Positions 1-11,822 of a stretch of 64,000 nucleotides of DNA are shown here, piece by piece; positions within the stretch are counted from its first letter, which is position 1; each line of letters opens with the position of its first letter. Below the pieces are notes generated by a model that was not told where the DNA came from, did not search any database, and saw only the letters and a list, made by a program, of their open reading frames with translations. Both the position numbers and the translations under genes were made by a program. The stretch lies in the NCBI GenBank assembly GCA_022494885.1, contig JAGVSM010001196.1:1-64000 (forward strand), in the 5' to 3' direction. This DNA comes from Micrasema longulum. Its lineage: Eukaryota > Arthropoda > Insecta > Trichoptera > Brachycentridae.

Positions 1-1387
1 GGCGTAACTTTATGCTAAGTTTATGAGTCAGGGCCTTAGTGTTTTATTTCTCCGCCTCACAAAGATAATAAATAATTATTATTATGAGTGTTGTGTTGCG
101 AGACGCGAGACAACAATTGGAGTTTTGTTTATAGAAATGATAAAACCCTTTGTTGATTATCGTACAAATATTATATTTACATTATTATTGTTGCTTTTGA
201 GTTTGTAAATATGCACCGTGTTCTCACAACTGACTTCACGTGCATAATGATTATCTTATCAACTAGGTATTTCAATGTCTTTATTTACATTTCATCTTAG
301 ATACTGCACTAAATAATAATTATGATTTGCCTGTAATGGACGATACAAAAAAGATGGAATGATGTTAATTATTTTGTAAAAATTAAGAAAATCTAGTAAT
401 AATATTTATAATAATACAAATATACTATATGATAGAAAAAAAGCTGAGTAGATAGACGATATTCTTAGAACTGCGGGATTTTGTTTATTCCACGAAGCTG
501 TACACAAAATTTGAGATTTAAAAATTGTTTACGCTGAAAAAAGGTTGGTTTTGATTCAGATTCGGACAATTTTTATGTATTTAAATTACAACTTTATCGT
601 AAATTAATATTAACTACCTTTGGTATCTGCTCTAAATCTTTTATGTAAATAGAAGAAGTTCCTTTGAGAAGAAGTGACATTTAGCAGCTTTACAAAAGAG
701 CAAGTGAAATGATAAAAAAAAATCACAGTATTTTGGCATGATTTCTATATAATTAAAAAAAAAACTTCAATTAGCTCTTCTGTAGAGTTGGATACATGTC
801 GCTTAGGAACATTTACTTTTCCACCGTCGATATGGAATATAATATGTGAATGGTACGTTCGGATACTTATCTTGTTATATCGAAAGAAAAAAATATTCCA
901 GAGTATAGATAAAATGTGTAAATACGTTTTGGCGTGTTTGTGGTTTTAAAAACGCGGGAAAAAAAACAATTCCACGTGGCTGGAATAAGCGAGCGTCTAC
1001 AGCATTAGGTTACTGTAAAAGCTTTTGCAGACTTCAAACAACAGGACTGAACGAGTAAATAATAAAGTTCAGTCGTTTTTTTTTTTAATATCGGAGGAAC
1101 ATAATTTTAATGCGAAGCATCTAACAAAAAACAAGGCAAAGAAGTTTAGGATTCTTGTTCGCTACAACCAATCTCACTCACTCAAAGCTATCAATGTTTT
1201 TTTGTATCAAACTATTTGCAATACGACAGCTGGCATGCAAATTAATACGAGTTCTTAAAAACTTAATTACAAAAATGAATTAAGATGGCGTTATCTTGGT
1301 AAGGAGTTTTCCCCCTCGAAACTGGTAATTTGTACATAATTATAAAACGAGTATGTATGATTTGATACAAAGTTAATAAGTTTAAAT
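1..1387. other. no recognisable feature
   Basis: AT-rich. Short open frames (23-208, 1025-1258) have no family resemblance. A third transporter starting at 10951 on the minus strand would run through here without a visible exon. Confidence 0.4.
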
Positions 1388-2127
1388 GGTTTGCCTCCAT
1401 ATTGCAGTGGATAAGCATTTGTTAGAAGTTGGCTTGAACATGCAACTTTAATCTGGTCCCCATACTATGAAAGTTACAAATATAAAATAGAAAAAGTCCA
1501 AAATAAATTATTAAAATCTCTATCATATAAAAATAATCACCAATTCAATAATTATGATCAAGCGAGAGTACACTTTAAAATAAACTCTTTGGATAATAGA
1601 CGACGGATTGCTGACTTAGTGTTTCAATTAAAGCTTTTAATTGGCATTTCTGACTGCCTACATTTACTTAGTTTAATTAATTTCCATATACCTTTTAAAC
1701 GTACCAGTCACACCAAATTAAACCGATATAAACACTGATGCAGCAAAAAATTCATGCATACATAGAATTTGCAACATGTATAATATTATTGGAGCCAATG
1801 CGAGTGATATATTCAACATAGCAATAAATTCAAAACGGAAATCAGCGACAGCATGCAGGCATTGTCGTCGTGGGTGAGTAGTGATGGGTAAATACAATAT
1901 TATTTTTTCATTTTATTTTTAATTTACAATGGTAAATATGTACAAACATTTCATTTATGGTTTTTCAAGTTCTATTCATGTATAATATAACTTTATTTTT
2001 GACACATAACATATTGTTAATTATAAGTTTGAAAACATTTATAGTCTAGTAATAAGTATCTATTATATTATAACCGTATAATTGTATATATGATTGTAGA
2101 TTTCAATAAATAAATTTAAAAAAAAAA
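1388..2127 (+). mobile_element. jockey-like non-LTR retrotransposon fragment, RT C-terminus and 3' end
   Basis: Codons 1418-1739 read FVRSWLEHATLIWSPYY, KIEKVQNKLLK, SLDNRRRIADLVFQLKLL and LINFHIPFKR. This is the thumb and post-RT region of jockey-type elements, where S-x-LE-x-x-x-x-IWSPYY and ...VQ-x-K-LL-x-L are diagnostic. A second frame after 1740 reads RICNMYN, ASDIFNIAINSKRKS, typical of the C-terminal tail. The copy ends near AATAAATAAATTTAAAAAAAAA. It is 5'-truncated and frameshifted. Confidence 0.75.
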
Positions 2128-2216
2128 TGTATGTGTTGAAAAACTAAGTATAGGTATATAAAAAAATAATAACTATTTAGCATTCACTGAATAGGGAATA
2201 TGGAAGACTTACAAAT

Positions 2217-2591
2217 GTGGTAGTTCAGTGCTACAGGAAATTGGACATAAAAAATGGTTTCTTACCCGTAGTAAAAATTAGAGCATTTGATTGTACGCCG
2301 AAGTTTCTCTAAAATGTAGGAAATAATTGGTGAAAATGATTACTATAAATGACGTCACAACTTCTTCTACATCAACCAATGATAGAGTGTTGCGGTAGAT
2401 TTTCGGTTTCCAGGAAATCAACCCGCCAATCAACAACTCACCGAAGAGAGCTTAGTGCCATCACGCGCGAAGTAATTGAAAAGTTGCAATACTTTTTTAA
2501 ATTGTTGGGTTGATAAGATATATAAAAAAATGGCTTAGTTTGACAGTCCATTAATAAATAAAAAAATAAAAAAAACCACCGAATTTCCTTT
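2217..2591. mobile_element. MITE family D, diverged copy
   Basis: This is about 375 bp related to the elements at 9719-10113 and 26716-27115: a GGAAATTGG start, AAAAATTAGAGCATTTGATTG, then GACGTCAC and ACCAATGATAGAG, ending AAAACCACCGAATTTCCT. No coding capacity was seen. Confidence 0.65.
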
Positions 2592-2599
2592 ATGACCTG

Positions 2600-2720
2600 C
2601 TTGGGGGTTTGTATCCATTATACCCAGTCAATGACAGATCATAAGCTCTGTAATTCCCTAGACTTCCATATTCCCTTTTCAAAAACGTTTTACCTCTCTG
2701 TTATAATAAATTTCAATTAT
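2600..2720. repeat. foldback family E, fragment
   Basis: GTCAATGACAGATCATAAGC, CTAGACTTCCATATTCCC and CTCTCTGTTATAATAAATTT match the arm of the frequent foldback family seen whole at 19.2 and 53.2 kb. One arm only. Confidence 0.6.
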
Positions 2721-2919
2721 AACCATATTTTATTTAAAACTGTCGTGCAATATAAAAATTGTAGAAATTTAAAAGTCGGTAAGGGGTTATATACTTATAC
2801 AGAAATAGGTATTTTACCACAAATCATTCGCTTTAAATATAAATAATATAATATTATTAATATTTAAAACATAAACTTTGTGGTCAAACATTTTACTAAA
2901 TATTATAAAATATTTGTAC

Positions 2920-3325
2920 ATAACCACTTACCGACTTTTCTATGTCTACCGGTTTCGAGACGTACCCGTCTCTTCGTCAGGACACCAATTAAACCAACAT
3001 GCAAAATCCACTGTACACCTTCACCATAGTTGTTGCACAAAAGTATAAAACCAACACGACATGCATTTTAATAAGCACATGCACTGATTAGGACAAACAT
3101 GCACTGATTAAATTATGAAAATATTATTTTGTTTGAGAATTAAGGAAAAAAGTAGAGGAGGTGGAGGGAGGAGATAAGCTTAAAAGGTTTTAGGGTGACT
3201 ATTGCAGTGGAACATCGTATAAAGGACTATGTTGGAAGTTTGTTTGATTATTGATCAAAGGAACATTATTTTTTTAAAGCTTTCCTAATGTCGGTAAGTC
3301 GAAAAGATGGTAAGTGGTCATATAA
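2920..3325 (-). mobile_element. short inverted-repeat element with a hammerhead-like core
   Basis: The ends carry inverted copies of ATRACCACTTACC followed by CTTTTC or GACTTAC. Inside, the minus strand at 2980-2953 reads CTGACGA, then GAGAC-GGGTAC-GTCTC as a 5-bp hairpin, then GAAA, which is the conserved core order of a hammerhead ribozyme. Flanking stems I and III could not be paired convincingly. Such cores are known in Penelope-like elements and retrozymes. Confidence 0.45.
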
Positions 3326-3471
3326 ACATATTTAATAACATTGATTAAATAATATTAGTTGATTTAATCTGTTAAAATATAAGTAGGTAACTAAAGATTT
3401 TTTATTTGTGTAACATGCTATAAAAAAAAGAGAAACATATAACTTGGTGGCCAAACAATATGTTTACACCT

Positions 3472-3870
3472 GGGGTGCTATTCTGAATCTTCTCGCGAGG
3501 GTAGAGAGTGGCTAATTTGAAGATTTGTATTTTCTGCATGCGACAGCACTTTGCTTCACACATGGCCACACTGATCATCAAACGTCAAATCACGTAAAAT
3601 ATACAGTTTTATAATTGACATTTCATAGTTCGACATAGCAAAATTGTTAAAAGACAGAAAAAACTGATAAGAGTTTGGTCAATTCCACCTAATTAAGTAT
3701 TTTGGGTAATTCATAAGGTCAAAATAATGTTCCAAATTAAAATTATCGTGTTTATTTATTTTACGTTTAATCATCAGTGTGGCTATATATGAAACAAAAT
3801 GTAGTCGCATGCAAAAAATAAAAATCTTTCTTCCTTCTCTACCCCCGCGGGAAGACTTAGAATAACACCT
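3472..3870. mobile_element. MITE family C, complete foldback copy
   Basis: The termini are inverted: GGGGTGCTATTCTGAATCTT on the left and, on the opposite strand, AGGTGTTATTCTAAGTCTTC on the right. The arms continue for roughly 110 bp (GCATGCGACA and CACATGGCCACACTGAT have complements on the right). Partial copies occur at 23834 and 56202. It is noncoding. Confidence 0.7.
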
Positions 3871-4120
3871 CTGGGCCCCGATTACAATGGGAAGTTAACA
3901 TGTATCTTCAATTTTATCTACAATGTAAAATTAAGTTTTCTGTATGAACAGCGGAATATGCATACAATTTTTTTTCTAAACATGTTCAAGTATAGGTTAC
4001 CGACGAAAATACTTTAAATGTTCATGCGAATATACTCATTTTCGTACGCAAATATTATAAAACACGTTTTCTTTATAGACAATCAAAGACTGTGAGCTCC
4101 CCATTGTAATCGAAGCCCAG
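3871..4120. mobile_element. MITE family B, complete copy
   Basis: The inverted termini are CTGGGCCCCGATTACAATGG and, on the other strand, CTGGGCTTCGATTACAATGG. It is 250 bp long and lies directly against the end of MITE C. A second copy is at 37255-37491. ACCT on both sides may be the target duplication. It is noncoding. Confidence 0.72.
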
Positions 4121-5838
4121 ACCTGCTTACATTGGCGAACGGATAGTAGTTTTAGTACTGACTAAATCATTTGAATAAATCCGTTGCATGTGATAACAAA
4201 GAAAATTGTTTGACTTAAATTACAAATTCGGAAAATTAACACTAAAATTTACTTATTTATATAATCACTTAGTAAAATACCCTTTAGGTATTGCATTACG
4301 AAAATGGCGCTATATAAGTTATCCAATTTCAAAATAACCTGTTTGGAGTGAAAATTTGGGCATGCTTAATTATAATTATGCTATATATGCCCAAATCCTG
4401 TTTAGAAATTGTATCATACTCGTATATTGTGTTGTGAACGTAATTGGGTTTGTGTTAAGTTTATGTTTTTTTTGTAATAATATCATTGTATTTATTATAC
4501 CAACACAGCATTATGTGCACAACGTAATAATTAAATGAAAAAAAAAAAAACTTAAAAAAAAATAATCACAAATTCTGACAACGTTCCGAATAGCATTGCA
4601 GAATACATGATCCAAAAAAGTTTAAAAGTAAATTTTATGCTTTATTTTGAACCGTAACTATCATTATTTTTTAAATATATTTAGACTTCGGTCAAAAGAA
4701 AGAAGAATAAAAGAAATATGGCAGTTAAAATATAGGAAAAATGGTAAATCACTTTACGCAGTTTGTAAAGCGATTACTTAGACTAGCCATCAAAAGGACA
4801 CAAGCCCTGAAAATGTCTAGACTTTTAAATTCCTTTATTCAAAAAGTTATATGTAACTGTTTAAATATATATTAATGTTTAAAAGTTTTTGCTTAAAAAC
4901 CACCATGTTTCAAAAAAATAATTTAATGTACAATAAAAAGCAAAATACGCGTCTTATCTCATTTTTGGTACACAATTTTTATTGCAATGACAGCAAAACA
5001 TACATTCTATTTTCTTGGAATATTTAGTTTTGAAAGTGATAGTGTCGCTTTCGTGTGTAATCTGAGCAAATTATTTTTTCTTGTTAAACAGTGCAAAGCC
5101 GTGAACGTAAAAAATATCATAAATTTACAAATATTATCACTTTTTAATGCAAAGGCCTACGTGATTATTTTGTTTATTATAACGAATACAAAAATAAGAA
5201 AAAATACCAACATTTTTATTTGTTATATTGATGCATATCTAAAAAAAATAAGAATGAACATTTTCTTTGTAAGTGAAATAGGCTGGACTTACACGTGTTT
5301 GGCATTGACAACTGTGACATCAAGATATGTGATATTCTATTTAAATTTTAAACAGTAATAAACAAAGTTCAAAATCTAACCGAATCGTGACGTTTTAGGG
5401 GTGTAGCCAATGCGATAAACCATATTTGTAGGAATTAAAAATTATAAATACAAAAAAAATAATTATTCTATTAACAAGTAACAAAAATATTTTTTTTACT
5501 TATTAGTAGAATGACTATAGGTAGTGTATATTATATTTATTAAATAATTCGAAGTTATATGATTTTGATTATACATAAGAAAATAAATTACTTATTTACA
5601 TTTTATTAATAACGTCGTTAACAGTACCATTTAATAATCCTTATAGACTTTATCCTTAGGAAGTCAATTCCACCAGATCGAGGAACATTCATCTCGTCTT
5701 ACCAAAAATCTCTGCGACCCAGAGTTTGACGATAATGCGGTTGTAAATTACGATTCAGTCAAGGGTCTTTAAGTCACCGTTGATAATCTAAATAAAAATC
5801 AATATTGCAAAAATCTTGGAGTATATTAAAATACGGAA
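4121..5838. other. no recognisable feature
   Basis: This is AT-rich sequence. It holds a 123-codon open frame at 4987-5358 with no recognisable domain and a composition like its surroundings, so it is not called as a gene. Confidence 0.5.
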
Positions 5839-6362
5839 AATGGCAGCTTTCAGCTTTTAAAACGAGCTGGGAGTGCGGCTAGGAATAGCAGGCCACGAAG
5901 TTAACATTGTGAAGGGAGTCTGGATATCGATTTTTTATTCAGTGAACGAAATGCCGGCTGTAATACGTCTGTATAACACTTATTCTTTTCTACGGATGCG
6001 AATGTGGCATCTCATTCCTCGGATGTGCGGTGGTTTGGCTTTACGAGGAATGAAGAATTAAGAAAACATACGCAGCAAACTCCGGTGACAACTGTCATCA
6101 AGCGGAGGCAATACGGTTAGCTGCGCCATATACTGCGCATGCCTCATGAGGCCCTTAACCACGCGTGCCCATTTTACAAGGCATCAGGTTCTCGACATCC
6201 TGAACGCCCACTGCTGCTTGTAAGTCGGCAGTCAATGTCAGAACTATGAAACGCAAACCAGACTTAGGAGCAAGCACTGGAGCTGGCAACTGGAGGTTTT
6301 TTGTGGACGCTACATGCTCCAACCTCCGACTAGGGAGCGGACATGGAATGACGATGGTAATG
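5839..6362 (+). mobile_element. RTE/CR1-like retrotransposon C-terminal fragment
   Basis: After several stops, the plus strand reads NEELRKHTQQTPVTTVIKRR, LRHILRMPHEALNH, CPFYKASGSRHPERP and, near the end, EQALELATGG followed by a reading of W-T-L-x-A-x-CSN-L-RLGSGHG. These match the region after the reverse transcriptase of RTE/CR1-type elements (GHVLRMPxERLP; DRxxWR). The copy ends in imperfect ATG repeats. It carries several frameshifts and stops. Confidence 0.7.
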
Positions 6363-7599
6363 ATTTATATTTGTTTAACATAGTTATTCATCAGTAACAC
6401 ACTACGGTAAACTAAGGATAAACAAGAAACGACAACGTAAAAAAATAAATTATACACACCTACAGCTAGATATAATATTTAAATGCAGATTATGAACTTT
6501 TTGAATTTTCGTAGTCTGGCACAGAGGCCACAATGTACAAATATAAGAAAACAAAATATTCTAGAATGTTGTTTGCTGTTCTAATACATTAAATAAAATT
6601 TTAAAATATACATATTTAAAAATATATTTAAAAAAAAATATCTTGCAGTCATACTATGCATGTAATTTACTTAGTCCTTTACAATATGAATATGAAATAC
6701 TATACAAAAACTGTTCTTTCGACCTATTGATCATTGTCAATATAAACGTTCTATACATGATTCTCCATTATCCATACGACCACAATCTATTATAAGTTTT
6801 TGACAGACAAAAAATCTATGGTAAATCTATGGAATACACACTGATCAATATTATGTCAAACCTCCATGATTTTTTTTCACTTCACATATAAACAGGGGCA
6901 GGTTGATAGAATTGTCTCGCGTGAAAAACAAAATATTGTACAAAATTATAATTATGTTACTTCCCTATTTTAATTATTGTAATGGAATGCTGATTTATGT
7001 ATTTCTTGTCAATTTAATATGTATGTATATTTATTTATTTTTTAATTTTATTAGGTAATTCTACAAAGATAAATACTAGAAAACATTCAATTTTAAAGCA
7101 TTCGTCGATACAATTTTACATGCATATACATATGTCTTCAATTATAGAATAACACAAAATAGATTTATACATTAAGATGTAATACATATTTTTAAATATA
7201 AATATATATTTTTTTTTCTTTAACTTTTACTCATTGTGTTGTGTATATATGGTACATTTTCCCTATTATTCTACCAATGTTATTATTTGTGATCATATTT
7301 ATTATATGCATCTTCGGCGTGGCTACATGCAAAATGTGTGGATATATGACTTGATTTGAATTGATCATTTTTGCGTTTTCTATTATTATTGTATTCTCAT
7401 TTCTTTTATTCATAATTTAAAACATATTTAAAAAAAAATGATTACGGCTATCTTATTACTTGCACTTTTAAATTCTATTTCTGTAGATTATGTCCCTATT
7501 ATATATTTCCCGTTTACTTATTTTGTTACTTATTTTTTTATTAATCTTACTGCATACACTTAGAACATTTTTTAACACATTTTTGTCCATCTACATCAC
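6363..7599. other. no recognisable feature
   Basis: AT-rich; short open frames on both strands have no family resemblance. Confidence 0.5.
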
Positions 7600-8405
7600 C
7601 ATGATACATGAAATATTTTATGAATATGTTAGAGGGGTTCGGTCTAAAACAAATGTTTTTTTAAAATATAACTCTAAATAATGACTTTAACTAAGTCTGC
7701 TTGACTGAAACATAGCTTGATTCTACAAAATTTAGTGTAGAATTATTTGACGACCGCTACACGATGTACAGAAGAGATCGTGAATCAAGTGCGCCAACAT
7801 GTAAAGAGGGACGGGGAGTACTAGCTGCTATTTCTGATAAATTAAATTCAACAAGGAAATACTCTTGGGAGAGTGATGGCGAAGACAGACCTATTTATGG
7901 CTTTCTGCTAACTCAAATATTCATATTTTCATTTGTTAATTTTATTTAAATGCTTATATTATTAATATTTACATGTGTATATATGATGTATTTAATATCG
8001 TCAAACTAAAATTTTTACAATTTAATTTCAATTTTAATCTTTTATATTGTTGGGTTCATTTAAATTCATATTCTAATTTTTAATTTTTTAATTTTATTCT
8101 GCCTATTATACATAAAAAAACTTAATATTACTACGAGACTTTATTAATATTCTAGTGAAATTCTATTCTATCTTATACATTGCATCTATTTTAAATTAAA
8201 TTTTATTAAAATTAATCTGATATAAATTGTAAAATGAAAACAAAATTTTGGTCTATATACAATTTAAAATTTTTCTTTTGTGACTATTGGTGTTCACATA
8301 TAATTGTTGAAAGATGTTTAGTGTTACTATTTTTTATTTTATACATTGTATTAATATTGTAATATCTTTTACTATTTGTGAACTGAAAATAAATAAATAA
8401 ATATA
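7600..8405 (+). mobile_element. jockey-like retrotransposon, endonuclease fragment joined to a 3' end
   Basis: Reading across frames, 7618-7925 gives VRGVRSKTNVFL, LTETWLDSTKF, ELFDDRYTMYRRDRESS, KEGRGVLAAISDKLNS and SWESDGEDRPI. This is the APE-type endonuclease domain (NVRGLRTK, TETWL, YRRDR, KRGGGVLIA, WES). Endonuclease sequence stops near 7925 and is followed by a noncoding tail ending AATAAATAAATAAATA at about 8400. The whole reverse transcriptase is missing, which suggests an internal deletion or two adjacent fragments. Confidence 0.7.
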
Positions 8406-9718
8406 CATTCTCGAGACTTCAGACTAGAAACTAGTGTTAAAATTGCAATTGCATTTTAATGATTCAACTCTCCCTTTTCGGTGGTGTGTGGCAAGTACAC
8501 ATTGCATCTAAAAACTTAAATATCTCCATAAATATAATAAATTATGGGTCAAGATTTTCGGTATTCCTCCGTTATACATTTACAAATCGGTTAAAATATT
8601 TTATTATTAAATAATTTATGCTCGTTGGAAACAGAAAAAGCATTTTACAAAAAATCAGAGATAAATCACCAATACGATAGAAAGTTAACCAATATTTAAA
8701 CGTTGCGGAGTACGTAGTAAAAAAGTAATCCTAATATATAATTGTCTCATTCTCAAAGTTTCTAGTACTTTTCCCAGACGTAAGTTGGCAGCCATCTGAC
8801 TTTCGACAGGGCGGTTCTTTCGCCCGCGCTGCGAGCATGAGCTAATGATTTTTTCATGTTTTTAGCGATTCGATTGAAAATATTATCACTTTTGACTTTA
8901 ACTATAAATAATTCAGTCAACTGCATATGAATATTATATTTATCCGATTTAAAATCTTTCATTTTTTGCACTTGTAATGACTACACAGCATCGTAACGCG
9001 CGGATGTTTTTGGTAAGTAAGGTAGGGAAAGTAAGGGAAAGGTTAAGAAATAAAATTATTCTAATAAATATATTTGTTGTAAAGCTGAGGCAGTTTTGAT
9101 ATCTTTCTTTAGAAAAAATCATTTGGTTTTGAAGTTAGAGAAATTAGATTAGATATTCATTCGCTCACATCCATTCGATTATTTTCATTCAATTCAATTC
9201 ATTCAAATGATTGATCGCTAATTCAGATTTAAAACTTGTCTTTATGAATAGTGAATGAACCACGAGTAGAAGAGAGATACGGACGAATTTTCTGGAAGCA
9301 CGTAGAAGTAGAATGTACCAAAAGCTGAACGAGGTCCTTTCTCTTTCTCGATAACTCTTCTCAGAACAGGTTGTAAAATTAAAGTACAGTGCCAAGTAAT
9401 GGATGTTTCATATAACACTAGAAACTATTTTACCACTATTATTTATTTATTCTTACAACAACATATTTTTTAAAAATAAAATGTAGGTACCTACACGAAA
9501 ATAGGATAAATTAAACTATTTGATAAAAGCAAATAAAAATACATGCTTAGTTTTAAAAAGATTTGAGTGTAATATATCCAATATTGATACCTAATGGTTT
9601 AAAAGTCTTATTTATTAATTATCTATAGACGCCAAGAGGGTTTTTTCATGACAGGTATTCAATAAAAATTCAAGCGTTTCGTACCGTAGTATAGCAAGTT
9701 AATATTTGGAGACTTTTC
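8406..9718. other. no recognisable feature
   Basis: Nothing supported here. Minus-strand open frames at 8762-8971 and 9189-9395 have no recognisable motif. Confidence 0.45.
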
Positions 9719-10113
9719 TAATGAGAGACTTTGGGAAATTGGCGCTTTGTTTTCTTGCGCGCGGTAAAAATTGGAGCATTAAATCGTAGGGCAAAGTTTC
9801 CTAAAAATGTCCACAAAAAAATATTTTGATAAAAACGAAGTACTTTGAACAGCGTCGCTGGTTCATATGAATCAACCAATGATGAGAGAGTTACGGAAGA
9901 TTTCCGGTTTGCTTGCCGTGAATAGACCAATGGGCAGAACTGATCGAGAATAAGCGGAAGAGAACCTCTGATGTCACAAGGGCAGCTATTTCAGAAACAC
10001 AAAACTTTAAACAATCGTAGCTCTGATAATACGATTTTTACAAAATTTTTGGCTTAGTATAATAGTTTATAAACAAATAAAAAAAAAAAAAAACCCATTG
10101 AACGTTCTCATTA
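9719..10113. mobile_element. MITE family D, complete copy
   Basis: It has inverted ends TAATGAGAGACTTT and TAATGAGAACGTTC, and a 395-bp body containing TTGCGCGCGGTAAAAATT, ACCAATGATGAGAG, TTTCCGGTTTGCTTGCCGT and CCTCTGATGTCAC. The family is shared with 2217, 26716 and 43948. Confidence 0.75.
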
Positions 10114-10899
10114 AAAATAATTATTTAAAATAAAAAAATACAGATATAAATAAGAATTTGTTTTCTCGCTCAGAACAACTTTTTTACTACCTGGGTTATT
10201 TATTTTAACGTACAATACAGCACTTTTGCCAATTACAATGTATATAGATTATATAATTAGGTAACTACAAAAGCATGAAAAAAAGCACATTATATTATTA
10301 AGGTCCATAAACAATAGTAAACAAAGACGAACAAGTCAATAATACACTATGATACAAAGTTAAAGAGGAAGAGTCTAAAACTGGTAATCCCAGCATGGAA
10401 AAGATCCACCCCTCTCGGTAGGCTGTAGGCATCAATAATGGTAAATTTGTCCGGCATTCTGCAAGAACAAATGGTCTGTGTTGCCTAGCTCTTAAAAAAC
10501 TGCTCGTACATATAATTTTATGCGCTTTAAAGTGTTTAGATTGTAAATTAACCCGTTCAGAAGTTTAAAGGCAAGCAAATAAAAAAAATAAGCAAAGCGA
10601 TGTTCCTTCTGGCCCGCAAACTCGTGATACCAAGCATACCTAAAAGGAACGATGTCAGGAACTGCAATGAGTAGTATCCATACTCTCTATTATCCGTACC
10701 TATCATCGTTCTTGGTATGATTAAACCGATGAAATAGCCGTCTAATAAATATTCAATTAGGTAAACAAAATTGACGAAAATATGTCACTGTTATAGTTCA
10801 AATTCTCGTCACCGGCAAAATAGAAGTGGCCAGAGCATAAAGTTTAAAATGTCTTTAAAATAATAATTATTAAAAAATAAATAGTAAAATAGTATTTAC
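10114..10899. other. no recognisable feature
   Basis: This lies downstream of the possible first exon at 10900-10951 and would be its intron. No exon or repeat is recognised. Confidence 0.4.
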
Positions 10900-10951
10900 C
10901 TGACAGAGCAGCCCGATACTCCTTCCAATGAGATTTTCCTTTAGCGGGCAT
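10900..10951 (-). CDS. possible first coding exon of a third sugar transporter
   Basis: On the minus strand an ATG opens 17 codons (MPAKGKSHWKEYRAALS) plus one G, followed by a good donor CAG/GTAAAT. The exon therefore ends in phase 1, exactly what the 398-nt transporter exons at 27.65 and 52.85 kb need upstream. A short basic N-terminus leading into helix 1 is typical of insect Tret1-like proteins. It lies downstream of gene A on the same strand, so it cannot be gene A's first exon. The rest of this gene would lie below 10.9 kb, probably beyond the left edge, since no matching helix 1-4 exon is visible there. The sequence just upstream, around 10.98-11.24 kb, is unusually GC-rich for this window and could be a promoter and 5' leader. 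The exon is short, so the assignment stays an inference. Confidence 0.5.
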
Positions 10952-10974
10952 TTTAAACTGTTATTAAAACTTTG

Positions 10975-11240
10975 AATTAAACACTGGAAGTATTTCGGCG
11001 CGGGAGCGTTTGTAAATCCACCGCTCGACCCAATCACTGATGATTACAATCCTGTAGTGGAGTTCACTTAGGAATAATTGTTATCTTTTGATCTTCATGA
11101 TTTGTTTTAAGGGATCGTCGTGCGTCTTTGGTTAGTGAACGGCACACGAGCGCGATGCGTCCGTCCCGATACAACAAATACTCGTTTACAACTGGCAACC
11201 GGCTACTAGTAATATTATGCAGTGGCTGACTGCTTTAACA
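10975..11240 (-). promoter_or_regulatory. GC-rich upstream region of the possible transporter first exon
   Basis: This region is locally much richer in CpG than the rest of the window (GGCGCGGGAGCG, GAGCGCGATGCGTCCGTCCC). It sits immediately upstream of the ATG at 10951 on the minus strand. No TATA box or initiator can be singled out. The promoter role is inferred from position and composition only. Confidence 0.3.
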
Positions 11241-11299
11241 CTCAAGTGCCCAGGGCCGGCCACAGAGGCCGCACAATGGTTGCACATTTTGTGTTTCAT

Positions 11300-11715
11300 T
11301 ATGTTAGAGTAATAATAATAATTATATTTGGCTGATTTATACAGCGCCATTTTTGTAAAAAATCACCTCAAGGGCGCTTTACAATTGTATATCTAAATTT
11401 ACATTCTAACTAAACTTAAGTGATTATATTTCCAGATTTAAAATTGAGGCTATGATAGTTTAAAGAAGTGGGATTTTAGTTGAGATCTGAACTGACTGGG
11501 ACTGTCGATGATTCGTAAGTTTGAAGGCAATTGGTTCCAGGCAGAGGGGCCGGCGGCGGCAAAAGCACGATCTCCAAATCTAGTGTTTGGGGAGCGCCGG
11601 TTTTTAACAAGTTTTCCTCTTCCTGAATCAAATGCTGACCTAAGAGTAGATTTTCTTTGACATGTATTTTCCCTAATACAAAGGTCCGATAGGTATTTTG
11701 GAGCCATTTCTGTGT
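11300..11715 (-). mobile_element. CR1/L2-like retrotransposon, C-terminus and 3' end
   Basis: The 85-codon frame starts APKYLSDLCI and contains RRSPNTRFGDRAFAAAGP, SAWNQLPSNLR and SPSQFRSQLKSHFF. This is the classic C-terminal tail of CR1/L2-type reverse transcriptases (P-x-YL-x-DL..., GDRAF, WN-x-LP-x-x-LR, FK-x-x-LK-x-x-LF). The 3' UTR contains GGCGCTGTATAAATC and ends in a TTATTATTA microsatellite. It is 5'-truncated. Confidence 0.85.
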
Positions 11716-11822
11716 GTTACCTCCCTATAGTCCTTTTCTGCTTTCGAAATATCATAACTTAAGTACCCCAATGGCTGTCAAACAATCTGCGCGCGCGCAC
11801 AAATTGAAATATTGTCTTTAAA

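Noticed and set aside
4987..5358. 123-codon plus-strand open frame
   Set aside because: The protein is a low-complexity mix of I, F, N and K with no motif, no splice context and no signal for translation. It is plausible as chance in AT-rich DNA.
8762..8971. 69-codon minus-strand open frame with a balanced C-terminal half
   Set aside because: The KSLAHARSAGERTALSKVRW stretch is not a motif I recognise and there is no supporting splice or repeat context.
10900..10951. First exon of transporter gene A
   Set aside because: It lies downstream of gene A's last exon on the same strand, so it cannot be spliced to it in cis.
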